A DNA stretch of 64,000 nucleotides from an unidentified bacterial endosymbiont (GCF_918797525.1 NZ_OU963893.1:434001-498000); one strand, 5' to 3'; numbered from the stretch's first letter, positions 1 through 14,516 are shown. Notes: generated by a model not told the origin, from the sequence alone. Made by a program: numbers and translations.

Positions 1-1390
1 CCCCGTTTCATCAATGTGGGCGTACCTGGCAAATCGCGCCCGCTACGAAATGAACGCCCACGAGCGGTTGCCGGATCCTCAGGATCAGCGTTGGGTTCAG
101 GATTTTGCCGAGGCCGCGCTTGGCCGCCGCTGGCGCACGGCGGATTTGGACGATATCGAACATATTCGTCATGCAGCCGATCTGCTATGGGAAGACTCGC
201 TCTTTGAACAACCCATTCGCAAACTGATCTACGCAGCCTATGCCAACGCCTCGTTATTCGCGTTGCGCTCGGCGTCGCATAAGCTGCTTAACTACGCGCA
301 AAATGCGAGAGAGTATCTCGACTTTCGCCATCAGGGGCTGACGGTGGCATTTGAGGCGCTGGAGCTGAATATCTCGCGCCTGGAAGAGGATATGGCGCTG
401 CTGCATACGCGCCAGTGTGGGGTCAGCGATGAAGTAAAACATGAAGTTGAACAGATGCTTAATGCCACCGATAACTTTATGACGTTGCAAAAGAACGCGC
501 TTCAACAGGCGATTGCTCATGTTTTCAGTCGCCACACTATTCTTGATTTAGCCGGTATTGATCCGCTCAATCTTCCTCGTGAGGAGTCGGAAGCGATGCA
601 CCAGCTGGTGCTGGAAGACGAGGGGCAAGCGCAGAATGTGTTAAGTAAAATCCGCGCCTCCTGCGAGCTCATCATGCTTGATACGCAGGCTAAAATCAGC
701 CGGGAGCTGGCGCTGCGTTTTGATCAACTGGAGTTTGCGCTGGCCCGCTCGCTCAATGAGGCGATGCGGCCTATCGAAACGCGAATCAAACAGCAGCTCA
801 GCCATGCCGGTTTTCGGGCGCGGATTAGCTTCCCGGCGTTTCAGGCGAATCAGCTTAATTTCACTACCCGTGCGCTCTTCAATGATGCCATAGCGGCGGA
901 TAACCGCCCGGTGAGCCAGCCAACAGGCGAGGGTAGCATGCGTGAAAACGTTTCGCGCTGGCTGAATAATCCAGGCTGGGGCTGGGAAGATTATGTGGTG
1001 GCGCGTACCCGCTATGTTATCAATATCGCGCAATTGCACGATAAATTTAAGCAGCATATCGAACAGTTTTGTGCGCACATTCGTAAAGCATTGGCTGCCC
1101 AGGTCGATGTATCTGTTACGGCTGGTATGGCAACGTTCTTTGCAAAATTTTCGTTATGCCTGACCGGGTTACAGGAAAGCTTGCGTGATAGCCTCGCAGT
1201 ACGCCAGCAAAATGAGCATTCGACCCATGCGCTCAAGACGTTGTTAGAGCAAAGTATTACTACTGCAATGTGGATTCAGGAAGATACCCGACTGTTACGC
1301 GATGATATTCAAATTCTTTCGCGGCAGAGTAACCATGACTACACAACTACTGGACGGTCCCGGGCGGACGCTGGAGTGTATCCATCCTAA
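1..1390 (+). CDS. crfC: CrfC (YjdA) dynamin-like clamp-binding protein, C-terminal part
   Basis: The reading frame is open from the first bases of the window, so this is the 3' part of a longer gene; the ATG at 14 is internal. The visible 458 residues are mostly alpha-helical and charged, with no GTPase P-loop, as expected for the stalk and C-terminal half of the roughly 740-residue E. coli CrfC. CrfC is a dynamin-family protein that binds the DNA polymerase clamp and helps colocalise nascent DNA. Identification rests on remembered similarity to E. coli YjdA and on the yjcZ homologue that follows. The 3' end overlaps the yjcZ start (1335) by about 56 bases, which suggests translational coupling. 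Confidence 0.8.
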   Translation, partial: PVSSMWAYLANRARYEMNAHERLPDPQDQRWVQDFAEAALGRRWRTADLDDIEHIRHAADLLWEDSLFEQPIRKLIYAAYANASLFALRSASHKLLNYAQNAREYLDFRHQGLTVAFEALELNISRLEEDMALLHTRQCGVSDEVKHEVEQMLNATDNFMTLQKNALQQAIAHVFSRHTILDLAGIDPLNLPREESEAMHQLVLEDEGQAQNVLSKIRASCELIMLDTQAKISRELALRFDQLEFALARSLNEAMRPIETRIKQQLSHAGFRARISFPAFQANQLNFTTRALFNDAIAADNRPVSQPTGEGSMRENVSRWLNNPGWGWEDYVVARTRYVINIAQLHDKFKQHIEQFCAHIRKALAAQVDVSVTAGMATFFAKFSLCLTGLQESLRDSLAVRQQNEHSTHALKTLLEQSITTAMWIQEDTRLLRDDIQILSRQSNHDYTTTGRSRADAGVYPS

Positions 1391-2211
1391 ATTTATGGTC
1401 GATCTGGTTCAGGGGGGAGACGCTGCGCGTCCTACCCGCCTGGGGCCGCAACAACTGCAGTTTCGTGAGCGTTTGACTCACGAGATCATGACGCACACCC
1501 GGCTTCGGCCCTGGGCTATGGCGGGAATGCTCAACTAATAATGCAGCGCTGCGCCTGGGGCTGGCAGAAAAAATGGTGGTCATGCATGATCCAGGCCATC
1601 TGGCGCTGACGCGCATGGCCGACAAACTCATTGTACTGCGTCAGCAGACAAACCCGCGCGTGCAGCAAATTCCTGGGCTGAGTCAACGGTATGATGAACT
1701 GTCGTTAAATTTCGTCCAACGTGCCGCGTATAAAGAAAAGGCGCTTAGCCAGCGTGGGCTCATGGTGCAAGCGGGTAACCACAGCGAGCAAATTTTTACC
1801 CGCTGGCGAGCCGGAAATTATGACGGCTGGTCTCTGGCCGGACGCTGCTACATTGTTCTGGAAGAGTTGCGTTGGGGAGCGTTTGGCGATGCCTGCCGCC
1901 TGGCGAATGCTGACGTTGCGGCCATGCTTAAAGATAACCTTCGCAGCATGGCGGCAGACTATCTTGCGCAGGGAATTGACGCCTCTCCCTCTACCCGCCA
2001 TTTCTATCACCAATGGCTGACGACGTCAGCGGCTCACGGTTCAATGGATTATAAAGAACTGCTGGGCTGGTTGGGTGACTGGAGTCAGGCTGATAGATAT
2101 CCGGTGAGTTGGTCGGTGACACAAAACTGGCAGACGGTGGCGCTGGGCATGCCGCGACTCTATTCGGCAAAACGGCTGGTCGATGGGATGGTGGAAGAGA
2201 TATTTGGTTGA
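1335..2211 (+). pseudogene. yjcZ: yjcZ, frameshifted
   Basis: Two reading frames together make one YjcZ-like protein of about 290 residues, the length of E. coli YjcZ (function unknown; co-operonic with crfC). The first runs from ATG 1335 (MTTQLLDGPGRT...) to TAA at 1536-1538 after ...AMAGMLN. The second frame continues with NNAALRLGLAEKMVVMHD and runs to 2211. Removing one T at 1536 would restore a continuous protein, so this is a single-base insertion. It is not in a homopolymer, so it may be a true mutation, but a sequencing error cannot be excluded. A restart at ATG 1573 is possible. Confidence 0.75.
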
Positions 2212-2340
2212 AAACTGTACGAAGCAATAACGTTGTTTCAGCCCGATTGAAGGCTTTCCGCGATGATCTGGTCCGGCTGTAAATCGCTGAGGCGTTTCCT
2301 GCAGGCCGGGGTCGCCAGGGGGGAACGACTGAGCCACCAG

Positions 2341-2364
2341 CCCTCTCCCTCACGGGAGAGAGGG
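2341..2364. terminator. Imperfect CCCTCTC palindrome between yjcZ and kdgT
   Basis: An inverted repeat CCCTCTC (2341-2347) / GAGAGGG (2358-2364) lies between two convergent genes. It belongs to the same palindrome family seen at four other convergent junctions in this window. It probably acts as a bidirectional terminator, although no T-tract is visible on either side. Confidence 0.45.
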
Positions 2365-2376
2365 CAGTACGGTCGG

Positions 2377-3372
2377 TTAGTGATGCATTTTAACAGGCTC
2401 AGGCTCTGTCTCTTTGACAGGTGGTATATTCCCGAAACGTTTGGCATATAGCGCGGTGATGATGGGGACCAGAATCGCGGTCACGATGACGCTCGCAGCA
2501 ACCAGTGCCGTGGCAGAGGCGGCGACCGGTTCGAAGGCGGGGTTAATCTGAGCGATAATTAATGGGTTAGCAACGGCCGCGCCTGCGGCTGAAGACGCCG
2601 CGACACCTGCTGTTCCGTTTCCTCCTCCAATCACACGGTCGGCAATGATCAGTGGAACGCCGGTGATGACGATCACCGCAACCCCTAACGCAATTCCCAG
2701 CAGGCCGGTATCAAGTATCACGTTCAGGTTGATGGTATTACCCAATGCGAAGCCGAAGAACGGGATCAACACCGGCGTGGCTTTGCTAAAGAAATCGCGC
2801 AGATCGGTATCCAGATTCCCCAGGGCAAAGCCTATCAGGAACGGCAGGATCGCCCCGACAAAGTGATGCAGCTCAAAAGAGGCAAGACCGGCAGAACCCA
2901 GAATGAGCATTGTCACCAGCGGGCCGGACTCCAGAGACATCAGGACAAACGCGCCTGACTCCTCTTTTGTGCCGTACTGGTTCATCAGGCTGGCATACAG
3001 GCCGCCATTAGTCATATCCATCGCCGAGACGATTGCCAGCACGGATAATCCGGCGAAGAAGCCGGTCTGAATACCGTTCTCCGGAATGAACATCGCGCAG
3101 ATCATCGCCACAATCCAGGCAACCGCAATTTTGGTAAGAACTAAGGTGCCTGATTTGCGTAAAACGGTACCTGTAGCACGTAAATTGATAGAGGCCCCGA
3201 TACAAAAGAACCATACCGCCAGAATGGGCACGGTACCCGTAATCATACCTTTTGTGAAACCACCAAAATACGCGCCTGTATTCGGTGCCAGCGTATTCAG
3301 AATGGCACCCAGTACCAGCGGCACCAGCATCATCCCACCCGGTATGCGCTCTATAGTGGCTTTAATTCTCAT
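2377..3372 (-). CDS. kdgT: 2-keto-3-deoxygluconate permease KdgT
   Basis: This 331-residue, very hydrophobic protein imports 2-keto-3-deoxygluconate (KDG), an intermediate of pectin and hexuronate breakdown, by proton symport. It matches the KdgT family along its whole length (E. coli KdgT is about 327 residues). Conserved blocks include [12 protein letters not shown] near the N-terminus, [14 protein letters not shown] and [17 protein letters not shown] chose ATG 3372 over the upstream TTG 3378 because a GAGGG ribosome binding site lies about 7 bases before the ATG. The matching kinase gene kdgK is also in this window at 34057-34986. In E. coli kdgT is not between yjcZ and proP, so its position here is lineage-specific. 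Confidence 0.93.
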   Translation of the reverse strand: MRIKATIERIPGGMMLVPLVLGAILNTLAPNTGAYFGGFTKGMITGTVPILAVWFFCIGASINLRATGTVLRKSGTLVLTKIAVAWIVAMICAMFIPENGIQTGFFAGLSVLAIVSAMDMTNGGLYASLMNQYGTKEESGAFVLMSLESGPLVTMLILGSAGLASFELHHFVGAILPFLIGFALGNLDTDLRDFFSKATPVLIPFFGFALGNTINLNVILDTGLLGIALGVAVIVITGVPLIIADRVIGGGNGTAGVAASSAAGAAVANPLIIAQINPAFEPVAASATALVAASVIVTAILVPIITALYAKRFGNIPPVKETEPEPVKMHH

Positions 3373-3807
3373 GTTCAACCCTCACAAACTCGCTCCGCAT
3401 GTTTAGCGGAAGGATTTAAAATAAAGCATAAAAATCAACGCATTGAACAATGTGAACCGTGGTTGATTCGTTATCCATGCAATAAAATTCAATGGGTGCA
3501 ATCCTTATAAAGGGGGCGGAAAGCACTTACGTCCTTTACTTAGGATTAATCATGCGATCATCGGAATAATGATTCAATGAAAATAAAACAATGTTTTAGT
3601 TATCTTCGTCACATATTTAATCTAAACAAAGAACGTATCAAGTGATAATTAAAATTTATGTAAATTCGGTGTGAATAAATGTGACTAATTATTGCTCAGG
3701 ATACGAATAATAACGGGCGTGAGAATATTTATTTGGCATCATTAAGAAAGTGCTGATCCGGGGAAATTGACAAAACCTGAAGCCGTCTGACGAAGCGGAA
3801 AGATATG

Positions 3808-3928
3808 TGTGAAGTTGATCACAAATATAAACACTGGTAGGGTAAAAAGATCATTAACTGCCCAGACAGGCGTCAACAGGTTCGGTTGTATCGGCGTAAA
3901 GCGTCAATGTAAGTAAACCTGCTACGCT
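3808..3928 (+). promoter_or_regulatory. proP promoters P1 and P2 with CRP site
   Basis: A perfect CRP core TGTGA-N6-TCACA is at 3808-3823. A P1 -10 candidate TAGGGT is at 3838-3843, and a CTACGCT element typical of a sigma-S -10 is at 3922-3928. This matches the known E. coli layout: P1 repressed by CRP and induced by osmotic upshift, P2 driven by RpoS and Fis. The rest of the 641-base gap (3373-3807) is AT-rich; I see no gene in it. A GAGGAAA ribosome binding site precedes the proP ATG. Confidence 0.75.
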
Positions 3929-4019
3929 TGAATAAGGAGATTCGCATGGAGCGAATCCCAGGTTCACAGAGTCCTAAGGGAACTGTGAAACGGACAGGGC
4001 TGAGTCTACGAGGAAAGCT

Positions 4020-5522
4020 ATGCTCAGAAGGAAAAAGGTAAAACCTATCACGCTGCGTGACGTCACCATTATTGATGACGCAAAACTGCGCAAAGCGATT
4101 ACTGCCGCCTCGCTCGGTAATGCGATGGAATGGTTCGATTTTGGTGTTTATGGCTTTGTTGCCTATGCATTAGGTAAAGTGTTTTTCCCCGGTGCCGACC
4201 CTGGCCTGCAGATGATTGCCGCGCTGGGTACCTTCTCTGTTCCCTTCCTGATTCGCCCGCTGGGTGGTCTATTCTTCGGGATGCTGGGTGATAAATACGG
4301 ACGTCAGAAGATCCTTGCTATCACCATTGTTATTATGTCGATCAGTACATTCTGTATCGGCCTGATACCGTCCTATGCCACTATCGGCATTTGGGCGCCA
4401 ATTTTGCTGCTGCTTTGTAAGATGGCCCAGGGGTTCTCCGTGGGTGGCGAATATACCGGTGCGTCAATCTTCGTTGCTGAATATTCTCCGGACCGTAAGC
4501 GCGGATTTATGGGAAGCTGGCTGGACTTCGGCTCGATCGCCGGGTTTGTTATGGGTGCCGGCGTTGTGGTGTTGATTTCGACCGTGGTGGGTGAAGAAAA
4601 CTTCCTCGACTGGGGCTGGCGTATTCCGTTCTTCATGGCGCTGCCGCTGGGCGTAATTGGTCTGTATCTGCGTCATGCTCTGGAAGAGACGCCAGCGTTC
4701 CAGCAACACGTTGAAAAACTGGAACAGGGCGATCGTGAAGGGCTGCAGGACGGTCCTAAAGTGTCGTTTAAAGAGATTGCGACTAAACACTGGCGTAGCC
4801 TGCTGACCTGTATCGGGCTAGTTATCTCGACCAACGTCACCTACTACATGCTGTTGACCTACATGCCGAGCTATTTGTCGCATAACCTGCACTACTCGGA
4901 AGATCATGGTGTACTGATTATTATCGCTATTATGGTCGGTATGCTGTTTGTGCAGCCTATCATGGGTCTGCTGAGCGACCGTTTTGGACGTCGCCCGTTT
5001 ATTATTCTGGGCAGCGTTGCGCTGTTTGCGCTGGCAATCCCGGCCTTCATTCTGATTAACAGTAATGTGCTGGGGCTGATTTTCGCGGGTCTATTGATGC
5101 TGGCGGTGATCCTTAACTGCTTTATTGGGGTAATGGCCTCTACGCTGCCTGCGATGTTCCCGACGCATATTCGTTATAGCGCGTTGGCGGCCGCTTTCAA
5201 TATCTCTGTACTGATTGCTGGTTTAACGCCGACGCTTGCCGCTTCGCTGGTGGAAAGTACGCAGAACCTAATGATGCCTGCGTATTACCTGATGGTTATC
5301 GCGGTGATTGGTCTGGTCACCGGCCTGACGATGAAGGAGACGGCGAACCGTCCGCTGAAAGGGGCCACCCCTGCGGCGTCTGATATTCAGGAAGCGAAAG
5401 AGATCCTGCGTGAGCACTACGATAACGTCGAGCAGAAGATTGAAGATATTGACGTAGAGATTGAAGAGCTGCAGAAAAAACGCTCCCGACTGGTTGACCA
5501 GCATCCGCGGATTAACGAATAA
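4020..5522 (+). CDS. proP: Osmosensory proline/betaine transporter ProP
   Basis: This is a 500-residue major facilitator transporter, identical in length to E. coli ProP and highly similar throughout. It is an inner-membrane proton symporter for proline, glycine betaine and ectoine that is activated by osmotic upshift. Twelve membrane segments are expected, with MFS loop motifs such as GDKYGRQK and SDRFGRRP. The last 45 or so residues (IEDIDVEIEELQKKRSRL) form the antiparallel coiled coil that tunes osmotic activation. The start ATG 4020 follows GAGGAAA and matches the E. coli N-terminus (ML-RKKVKPITLRDV). The crfC-yjcZ-proP order is as in E. coli except for the intervening kdgT. Confidence 0.97.
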   Translation: MLRRKKVKPITLRDVTIIDDAKLRKAITAASLGNAMEWFDFGVYGFVAYALGKVFFPGADPGLQMIAALGTFSVPFLIRPLGGLFFGMLGDKYGRQKILAITIVIMSISTFCIGLIPSYATIGIWAPILLLLCKMAQGFSVGGEYTGASIFVAEYSPDRKRGFMGSWLDFGSIAGFVMGAGVVVLISTVVGEENFLDWGWRIPFFMALPLGVIGLYLRHALEETPAFQQHVEKLEQGDREGLQDGPKVSFKEIATKHWRSLLTCIGLVISTNVTYYMLLTYMPSYLSHNLHYSEDHGVLIIIAIMVGMLFVQPIMGLLSDRFGRRPFIILGSVALFALAIPAFILINSNVLGLIFAGLLMLAVILNCFIGVMASTLPAMFPTHIRYSALAAAFNISVLIAGLTPTLAASLVESTQNLMMPAYYLMVIAVIGLVTGLTMKETANRPLKGATPAASDIQEAKEILREHYDNVEQKIEDIDVEIEELQKKRSRLVDQHPRINE

Positions 5523-5619
5523 CGTTTCTTAAAACCCGGCTCACGCCCTGAGGGATCCCCACAAACTCAGCACTAATAGACCAGCACCATACTTCGGTAG
5601 GTTTTGGCTAAGTGGTTAA

Positions 5620-5684
5620 GAACAGCACTGGATGCTGTTCGTTTTAAAATTAGCGGAGAATGTCTCAGGATATTCTCCGCTAAT
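5620..5684 (+). terminator. Tandem hairpins after proP
   Basis: The first hairpin is GAACAGCA (5620-5627) / TGCTGTTC (5633-5640) followed by GTTTT, a plausible intrinsic terminator. The second is a perfect 13-base inverted repeat, 5649-5661 with 5672-5684, around a 10-base loop; it has no T-tract and could be a bidirectional stop. Confidence 0.55.
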
Positions 5685-5752
5685 GTCAGATATGAGATAA
5701 CCCGCCGCGATTTTATACTGTTTGCCTGATAGCTCAGATGTACCCCCTTATT

Positions 5753-5875
5753 TTATGCATGATATCCCAGCAGCCACACCACGATGGTCATCGACAGCCG
5801 GAAGACATCGCTCAGTCCCAGGCGGCTGGCCGGGAGGATATTGGCTTGTGCAGCGACGGGACGTAGGGACGATTT
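5753..5875 (-). other. Possible 3' remnant of a membrane-protein gene
   Basis: Reading leftwards, an open frame ends at TAA 5753-5755 and encodes RLGLSDVFRLSMTIVVWLLG followed by YHA. That looks like the last helix of a transporter. I found no upstream gene body or start; the sequence above 5880 does not continue the similarity. I cannot name a family. The remainder of the 5523-5978 gap shows only the hairpins already listed. Confidence 0.25.
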
Positions 5876-5978
5876 CAAAGCTTAATTCCTTGCCTGTTAA
5901 CATAAACAGGTAAGGAGGATAGAAATAACTAATATTTACATAGGCTTAACTTGTCATACACCCATGGTTAAAGTTAAG

Positions 5979-6929
5979 CTAGCATCCTGCTGCGATATAA
6001 TCGCCATTGGCGCTAACGGGGATGACGGTCAGAAAAAGGAGCGTTGCGAACAGGATCAGAACGATCCCTCCGGCAATCTTGACCACGGGAACCAGCCCGT
6101 TCAGGGATGATCCGCCTCCGAAAAAGGCCAGCGTGCGCTCACGGGCGCAACGTACTGTCAGTGACAGACCCATAATGGACAATGCCGTCCCCAGCGACAT
6201 GGTCATCACCGCCGTAATCCCCCAGGAGATAATACCCAGCGCATTCGAGAACATCAGGATCATGATCGCGCCGCTGCACGGACGCGCACCGATCGCCATC
6301 ACCACGCCCAGATGTGTTTTCCAGTCGCCTTTTAGTTCGGTTCCCATGCCATGATGACCGCAACCGCACTGTTCATCATGCTGGTGAAGGGGCTTGATGT
6401 ACGAGATTGTCATTCGACGCGGACGCAGGCTTTTCAGTGCCCGATAAATCATATAGGCGCCGAAGACACCAATAAGCACAGCGCTTATCTTCTCTACATA
6501 CCATCGACTGGTGCTGATATCCCCGGACGCGAGGTTAAAACCTATTGCCAGAATAAAGACAAAAAGTATGGCGCTCACGCCCTGCATCAGACTGCCAACA
6601 AAAGGCACGATGCGGGCCGCAAGCTCGCTTTCTTTATTTGTACTGAGATAAGTGGTGACAATGAATTTACCGTGCCCGGGTCCGATAGCGTGAAGCACGC
6701 CATAAAGGAAGGCCCCCATCAGGAGCCATAAACCTCCGCTGTGCTGGTGGTTATTCAATTGCAGCAGGTACATCACTAAATAGCGATGCAAGGTTATTTG
6801 TGTGGCCAGGCACCACTGGATGAAGGCGCTCCAGTGTGTATGTAGCACAAATGCAATAAACAGGAGCGCCAGCGCCATGAGCCCTGCAGCAGGAACGCGC
6901 CAGTCACGGGTGAGACGTTGTGTGATCAT
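5979..6929 (-). CDS. NicO-family (ZevB-like) metal transporter
   Basis: This 316-residue integral membrane protein belongs to the NicO/RcnA superfamily. The family signatures are in place: LHAIGPGHGKFIVTTYL (around residue 80) and GARPCSGAIMILMFSNAL (around 210), with a His/Cys-rich loop between (HQHDEQCGCGHH). Such proteins move Ni, Co or Zn. The sequence is closer to Haemophilus ZevB-type proteins than to E. coli RcnA, so substrate and direction are unknown. No zevA (DUF1007) partner is adjacent. The ATG at 6929 lacks an obvious ribosome binding site, so the start is uncertain. Confidence 0.75.
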   Translation of the reverse strand: MITQRLTRDWRVPAAGLMALALLFIAFVLHTHWSAFIQWCLATQITLHRYLVMYLLQLNNHQHSGGLWLLMGAFLYGVLHAIGPGHGKFIVTTYLSTNKESELAARIVPFVGSLMQGVSAILFVFILAIGFNLASGDISTSRWYVEKISAVLIGVFGAYMIYRALKSLRPRRMTISYIKPLHQHDEQCGCGHHGMGTELKGDWKTHLGVVMAIGARPCSGAIMILMFSNALGIISWGITAVMTMSLGTALSIMGLSLTVRCARERTLAFFGGGSSLNGLVPVVKIAGGIVLILFATLLFLTVIPVSANGDYIAAGC

Positions 6930-7099
6930 AAGGGGCCTGAAGGGGATATTTGCCGCAAGTATAATTGATTTTACCCCTTCGCACGTAAGGATGCGAAGCG
7001 GTAACCGGTTAAATTGTGGATAAGTCTGTGCGTAAAAGGGTATAAGGCGGGGTTTTGCTGTGTAATTCAGCAGTCAGTCATTTTTGTGTCATTTAGCGG

Positions 7100-7287
7100 T
7101 TGCGGTGGCATGAGAACTCCCTATAATGCGCCTCCATCGACACGGCAGATGTGAATCACTTCACAAACACCCCGGTCGGTTGAAGAGAAAAAATCCTGAA
7201 ATAACGGGTTGACTCTGAAAGAGGAAAGCGTAATATACGCCACCTCGCAACGGTGAGCGAAAGCCGCGTTGCACTGCTCTTTAACAA
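7100..7287 (+). promoter_or_regulatory. rrn P1, P2 promoters and boxA
   Basis: P1 has TTGCGG (7100-7105), a 16-base spacer, TATAAT (7122-7127) and a GC-rich discriminator GCGCC, as in E. coli rrn P1, so stringent and growth-rate control is expected. P2 has TTGACT (7209-7214), 16 bases and TAATAT (7231-7236). The antitermination boxA TGCTCTTTAACAA is at 7275-7287. The 6930-7099 stretch should hold the UP element and Fis sites, but I cannot place them. A single DnaA-box match (TGTGGATAA, 7015-7023) may be chance. Confidence 0.9.
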
Positions 7288-7418
7288 TTTATCAGACAAT
7301 CTGTGTGGGCACTCAAAGTGACATGGATTCTTAACGTCGCAAGACGAAAAATGAATACCAAGTCTCTGAGTGAACATACGTAATTCATTACGAAGTTTAA
7401 TTCACGAGCATCAAACTT

Positions 7419-8958
<1,540 letters not shown>

Positions 8959-9045
8959 CCTTAAAGAACCTGCCTTTGTAGTGCTCACACAGATTGTCTG
9001 ATGAATGTAAAGAAGCAAGACGGCTGCGAAGTCGCGACACTCCGT

Positions 9046-9120
9046 GTCCCCTTCGTCTAGCGGTTAGGACTCCGCCCTTTCACGGCGGCAACAGGGGTTC
9101 GAATCCCCTAGGGGACGCCA
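9046..9120 (+). tRNA. gltT: tRNA-Glu (anticodon TTC)
   Basis: This is a 75-base tRNA in the 16S-23S spacer. The acceptor stem is GTCCCCT/AGGGGAC with discriminator G and an encoded CCA. The anticodon loop is CTTTCAC with TTC at 9079-9081, and the T arm is AGGGGTTCGAATCCCCT. A single spacer tRNA-Glu marks an rrnB/C/E/G-type operon. The symbol is given by analogy with E. coli rrnB. Confidence 0.98.
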
Positions 9121-9194
9121 CTTGCTGGGTGTGAGTGAAAGGCACAACCAACCGATATCTCAAAACTGACTCAGTGAGTCACGTTTGAGATAGT

Positions 9195-9207
9195 TGCTCT
9201 TTAAAAA
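9195..9207 (+). promoter_or_regulatory. Spacer boxA before 23S
   Basis: TGCTCTTTAAAAA matches the second rrn antitermination boxA, placed between tRNA-Glu and 23S as in E. coli. Confidence 0.7.
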
Positions 9208-9304
9208 TCTGGATCAAGCTGAAAATTGAAACGACACATCTTTAATGGTGTGTTTGAGTCTCTCAAATTTTCACAATCAGAAGCGAAACAGCTTCGGGTT
9301 GTGA

Positions 9305-12211
<2,907 letters not shown>

Positions 12212-12267
12212 ACAACGCCGAAGCTGTTTTGGCGGATTTGAGACGATTTTCAGCCTGATACAGAATT

Positions 12268-12387
12268 TGCCTGGCGGCTGTAGCGCGGTGGTCCCACCTG
12301 ATCCCATGCCGAACTCAGAAGTGAAACGCCGTAGCGCCGATGGTAGTGTGGGGTCTCCCCATGTGAGAGTAGGGAACTGCCAGGCAT
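12268..12387 (+). rRNA. rrf: 5S ribosomal RNA
   Basis: It is 120 nt, from TGCCTGGCGG to GAACTGCCAGGCAT, and its ends pair. It is near-identical to E. coli 5S. Confidence 0.99.
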
Positions 12388-12398
12388 CAATAAAGAAG

Positions 12399-12428
12399 AA
12401 CCCCGTACCGTAAGGTGCGGGGTTTTTT
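12399..12428 (+). terminator. rRNA operon intrinsic terminator
   Basis: A strong GC stem, AACCCCGTACC / GGTGCGGGGTT, with a GTAA loop is followed by a run of T, directly after 5S. Confidence 0.95.
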
Positions 12429-12523
12429 GCTTTGCACGCGTACCCACTCATCTCCATAAACAAGTCACCTATCCCCTTCTATATACGGTAAACTATCTGC
12501 GTTTTTGCATCAGGATAGCATCT

Positions 12524-13552
12524 ATGAACCACTCCCTTAAGCCCTGGAATACCTTTGGTATGCAACGGAATGCTAATCAAATTGTACGTGCCAATGATGC
12601 CCGGCAGTTGCTGAGCACATGGCAAAGCGCAACAAAAAACGACGAACCCGTACTGATTCTGGGCGAAGGAAGTAATGTCCTGTTTCTCGATGATTTTGCG
12701 GGGACGGTGATCGTTAACCGCATCATGGGAATTGATGTTAAAGAGAGCGCCGATTACTGGCATCTGCACGTGGGTGCCGGAGAAAACTGGCACCATCTTG
12801 TGCAATATACGCTCGAAAAAGGGATGCCTGGCCTGGAAAATCTGGCCCTCATTCCGGGCTGCGCAGGATCATCACCCATTCAAAATATCGGTGCTTATGG
12901 CATCGAATTAAAACATGTCTGCGACTATGTTGACTGTATTGAGCTGGCGACCGGAACGACTCAGCGGTTAACGGCACAACAGTGCCGCTTTGGCTATCGC
13001 GACAGTATTTTTAAACACGAATATCAGGGACGCTTCGTCATTGTTGCCGTCGGCCTGCGCTTGTCAAAAAGCTGGCAGCCCGTTCTGTCTTATGGAGATT
13101 TAGCCTGCCTCGATCCCGCCACCGTCACGGCCCGACACGTTTTTGACGCTGTTTGCCATATGCGCATGACCAGGCTTCCCGATCCTAACGTGAACGGCAA
13201 CGCCGGCAGTTTCTTCAAAAACCCGGTGATCGGTAGCGAAGATGCACAAACTTTTCTTGCTGGCTGGCCCGCCGCGCCACATTACCCGCAGGCCGATGGC
13301 AGCGTGAAGTTAGCAGCGGGATGGCTTATCGATCAATGCCAGTTGAAAGGCTTCTCGGTGGGAGGCGCTGCTGTTCATCGTCAGCAGGCCCTGGTGCTCA
13401 TTAACCAAAACAATGCGACCAGCGATGATGTGGTACAGCTGGCGCATCAGGTTCGCCAGCGTGTTGGCGAAAAATTTAACGTCTGGCTGGAGCCTGAAGT
13501 GCGCTTCATTGGTCGTACGGGTGAAGTCAGTGCCGTGGAGGCCATCGCGTGA
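12524..13552 (+). CDS. murB: UDP-N-acetylenolpyruvoylglucosamine reductase MurB
   Basis: This 342-residue cytoplasmic flavoenzyme reduces UDP-GlcNAc-enolpyruvate to UDP-MurNAc with NADPH, the second committed step of peptidoglycan synthesis. The length is the same as E. coli MurB. FAD-binding blocks [11 protein letters not shown] and [20 protein letters not shown] are present. The motif [11 protein letters not shown] holds the catalytic Ser of the type I enzymes, and LEPEVRFIG holds the catalytic Glu. It follows the rRNA operon and overlaps birA by 4 bases, as in the E. coli murB-birA operon. Confidence 0.98.
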   Translation: MNHSLKPWNTFGMQRNANQIVRANDARQLLSTWQSATKNDEPVLILGEGSNVLFLDDFAGTVIVNRIMGIDVKESADYWHLHVGAGENWHHLVQYTLEKGMPGLENLALIPGCAGSSPIQNIGAYGIELKHVCDYVDCIELATGTTQRLTAQQCRFGYRDSIFKHEYQGRFVIVAVGLRLSKSWQPVLSYGDLACLDPATVTARHVFDAVCHMRMTRLPDPNVNGNAGSFFKNPVIGSEDAQTFLAGWPAAPHYPQADGSVKLAAGWLIDQCQLKGFSVGGAAVHRQQALVLINQNNATSDDVVQLAHQVRQRVGEKFNVWLEPEVRFIGRTGEVSAVEAIA

Positions 13553-14511
13553 AGGACAATACCATCCCCTTAACCCTGATCGGCATCCTTGCTGACGGTG
13601 AGTTTCACTCGGGCGAACATCTTGGCGAGCAGTTGGGCATGAGCCGTGCCGCCATTAATAAACATATTCAAACCCTCCGCGACTGGGGCGTGGATGTGTT
13701 TACGCTCCCGGGAAAAGGCTATAGCTTGCCGGAGCCTATCCAGTTGCTGAATGAAGAGCGGATCCGCAGCCAAGTGGGGTCTGGCAACGTTGCGGTATTG
13801 CCGGTTATCGATTCCACGAACCAATACCTTATGGACAGGCTAAGCGAGCTGGCCTCGGGCGATGCCTGCGTTGCGGAATATCAACAGGCCGGACGCGGTC
13901 GCCGCGGTCGTAAGTGGTTCTCACCTTTTGGCGCCAACCTCTACTTCTCTATGTTCTGGCGCCTTGAGCAGGGGCCCGCCGCAGCCATTGGTCTGAGTCT
14001 GGTTATCGGTATTGTGATGGCAGAAGTTTTGCAGGACCTGGGCGCTGAGAAAGTACGGGTAAAATGGCCAAACGATCTCTACCTGAACGATCGGAAACTT
14101 GCCGGTATCCTTGTTGAACTGACGGGTAAAACAGGCGACGCGGCACAAATTGTGATTGGCGCTGGTCTCAATATGGTGATGCGTAACGTTCAGAACGATA
14201 TCGTGAATCAGGCCTGGACTAACCTGCAGGAAGCAGGGATTTCTGTCGATCGCAATATTCTTGCCGTGCGCATGATCAAAGAACTTCGCAGCGCATTATC
14301 CCTCTTTGAGCAAGACGGGCTGCCACCGTTCCTGTCCCGTTGGGAAAAAATGGATAACTTTATCAACCGGCCGGTGAAATTACTGATCGGAGATAAAGAG
14401 ATTTATGGTATCTGTCGTGGCATTGATGCTCAGGGGGCGCTGCTACTTGAACAGGACGGCGTGATCAAGCCCTGGGTGGGCGGGGAAATTTCGCTACGCA
14501 GTGCAGAGTAA
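13549..14511 (+). CDS. birA: Biotin operon repressor / biotin-protein ligase BirA
   Basis: This 320-residue bifunctional protein attaches biotin to the acetyl-CoA carboxylase carrier protein. With biotinoyl-AMP it also represses the bio operon. The N-terminal winged helix (about 20-45, [19 protein letters not shown]) binds DNA. The [14 protein letters not shown] loop (about 115-128) binds biotinoyl-AMP, and KWPNDLYL is a ligase core motif. The start is GTG 13549 within a GTGA overlap with the murB stop, so translation is probably coupled. Downstream, coaA is missing; the next gene is bcsG on the opposite strand. Confidence 0.97.
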   Translation: MKDNTIPLTLIGILADGEFHSGEHLGEQLGMSRAAINKHIQTLRDWGVDVFTLPGKGYSLPEPIQLLNEERIRSQVGSGNVAVLPVIDSTNQYLMDRLSELASGDACVAEYQQAGRGRRGRKWFSPFGANLYFSMFWRLEQGPAAAIGLSLVIGIVMAEVLQDLGAEKVRVKWPNDLYLNDRKLAGILVELTGKTGDAAQIVIGAGLNMVMRNVQNDIVNQAWTNLQEAGISVDRNILAVRMIKELRSALSLFEQDGLPPFLSRWEKMDNFINRPVKLLIGDKEIYGICRGIDAQGALLLEQDGVIKPWVGGEISLRSAE

Positions 14512-14516
14512 CAAAT

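Noticed and set aside
5722..5913. 63-codon plus-strand frame after proP
   Set aside because: No family resemblance and no ribosome binding site; the opposite strand has the more protein-like pattern.
7015..7023. Perfect DnaA box (TGTGGATAA) as a sign of an origin or DnaA-controlled rrn promoter
   Set aside because: A single 9-base match is about what chance gives in a window of this size on two strands, and there is no cluster.
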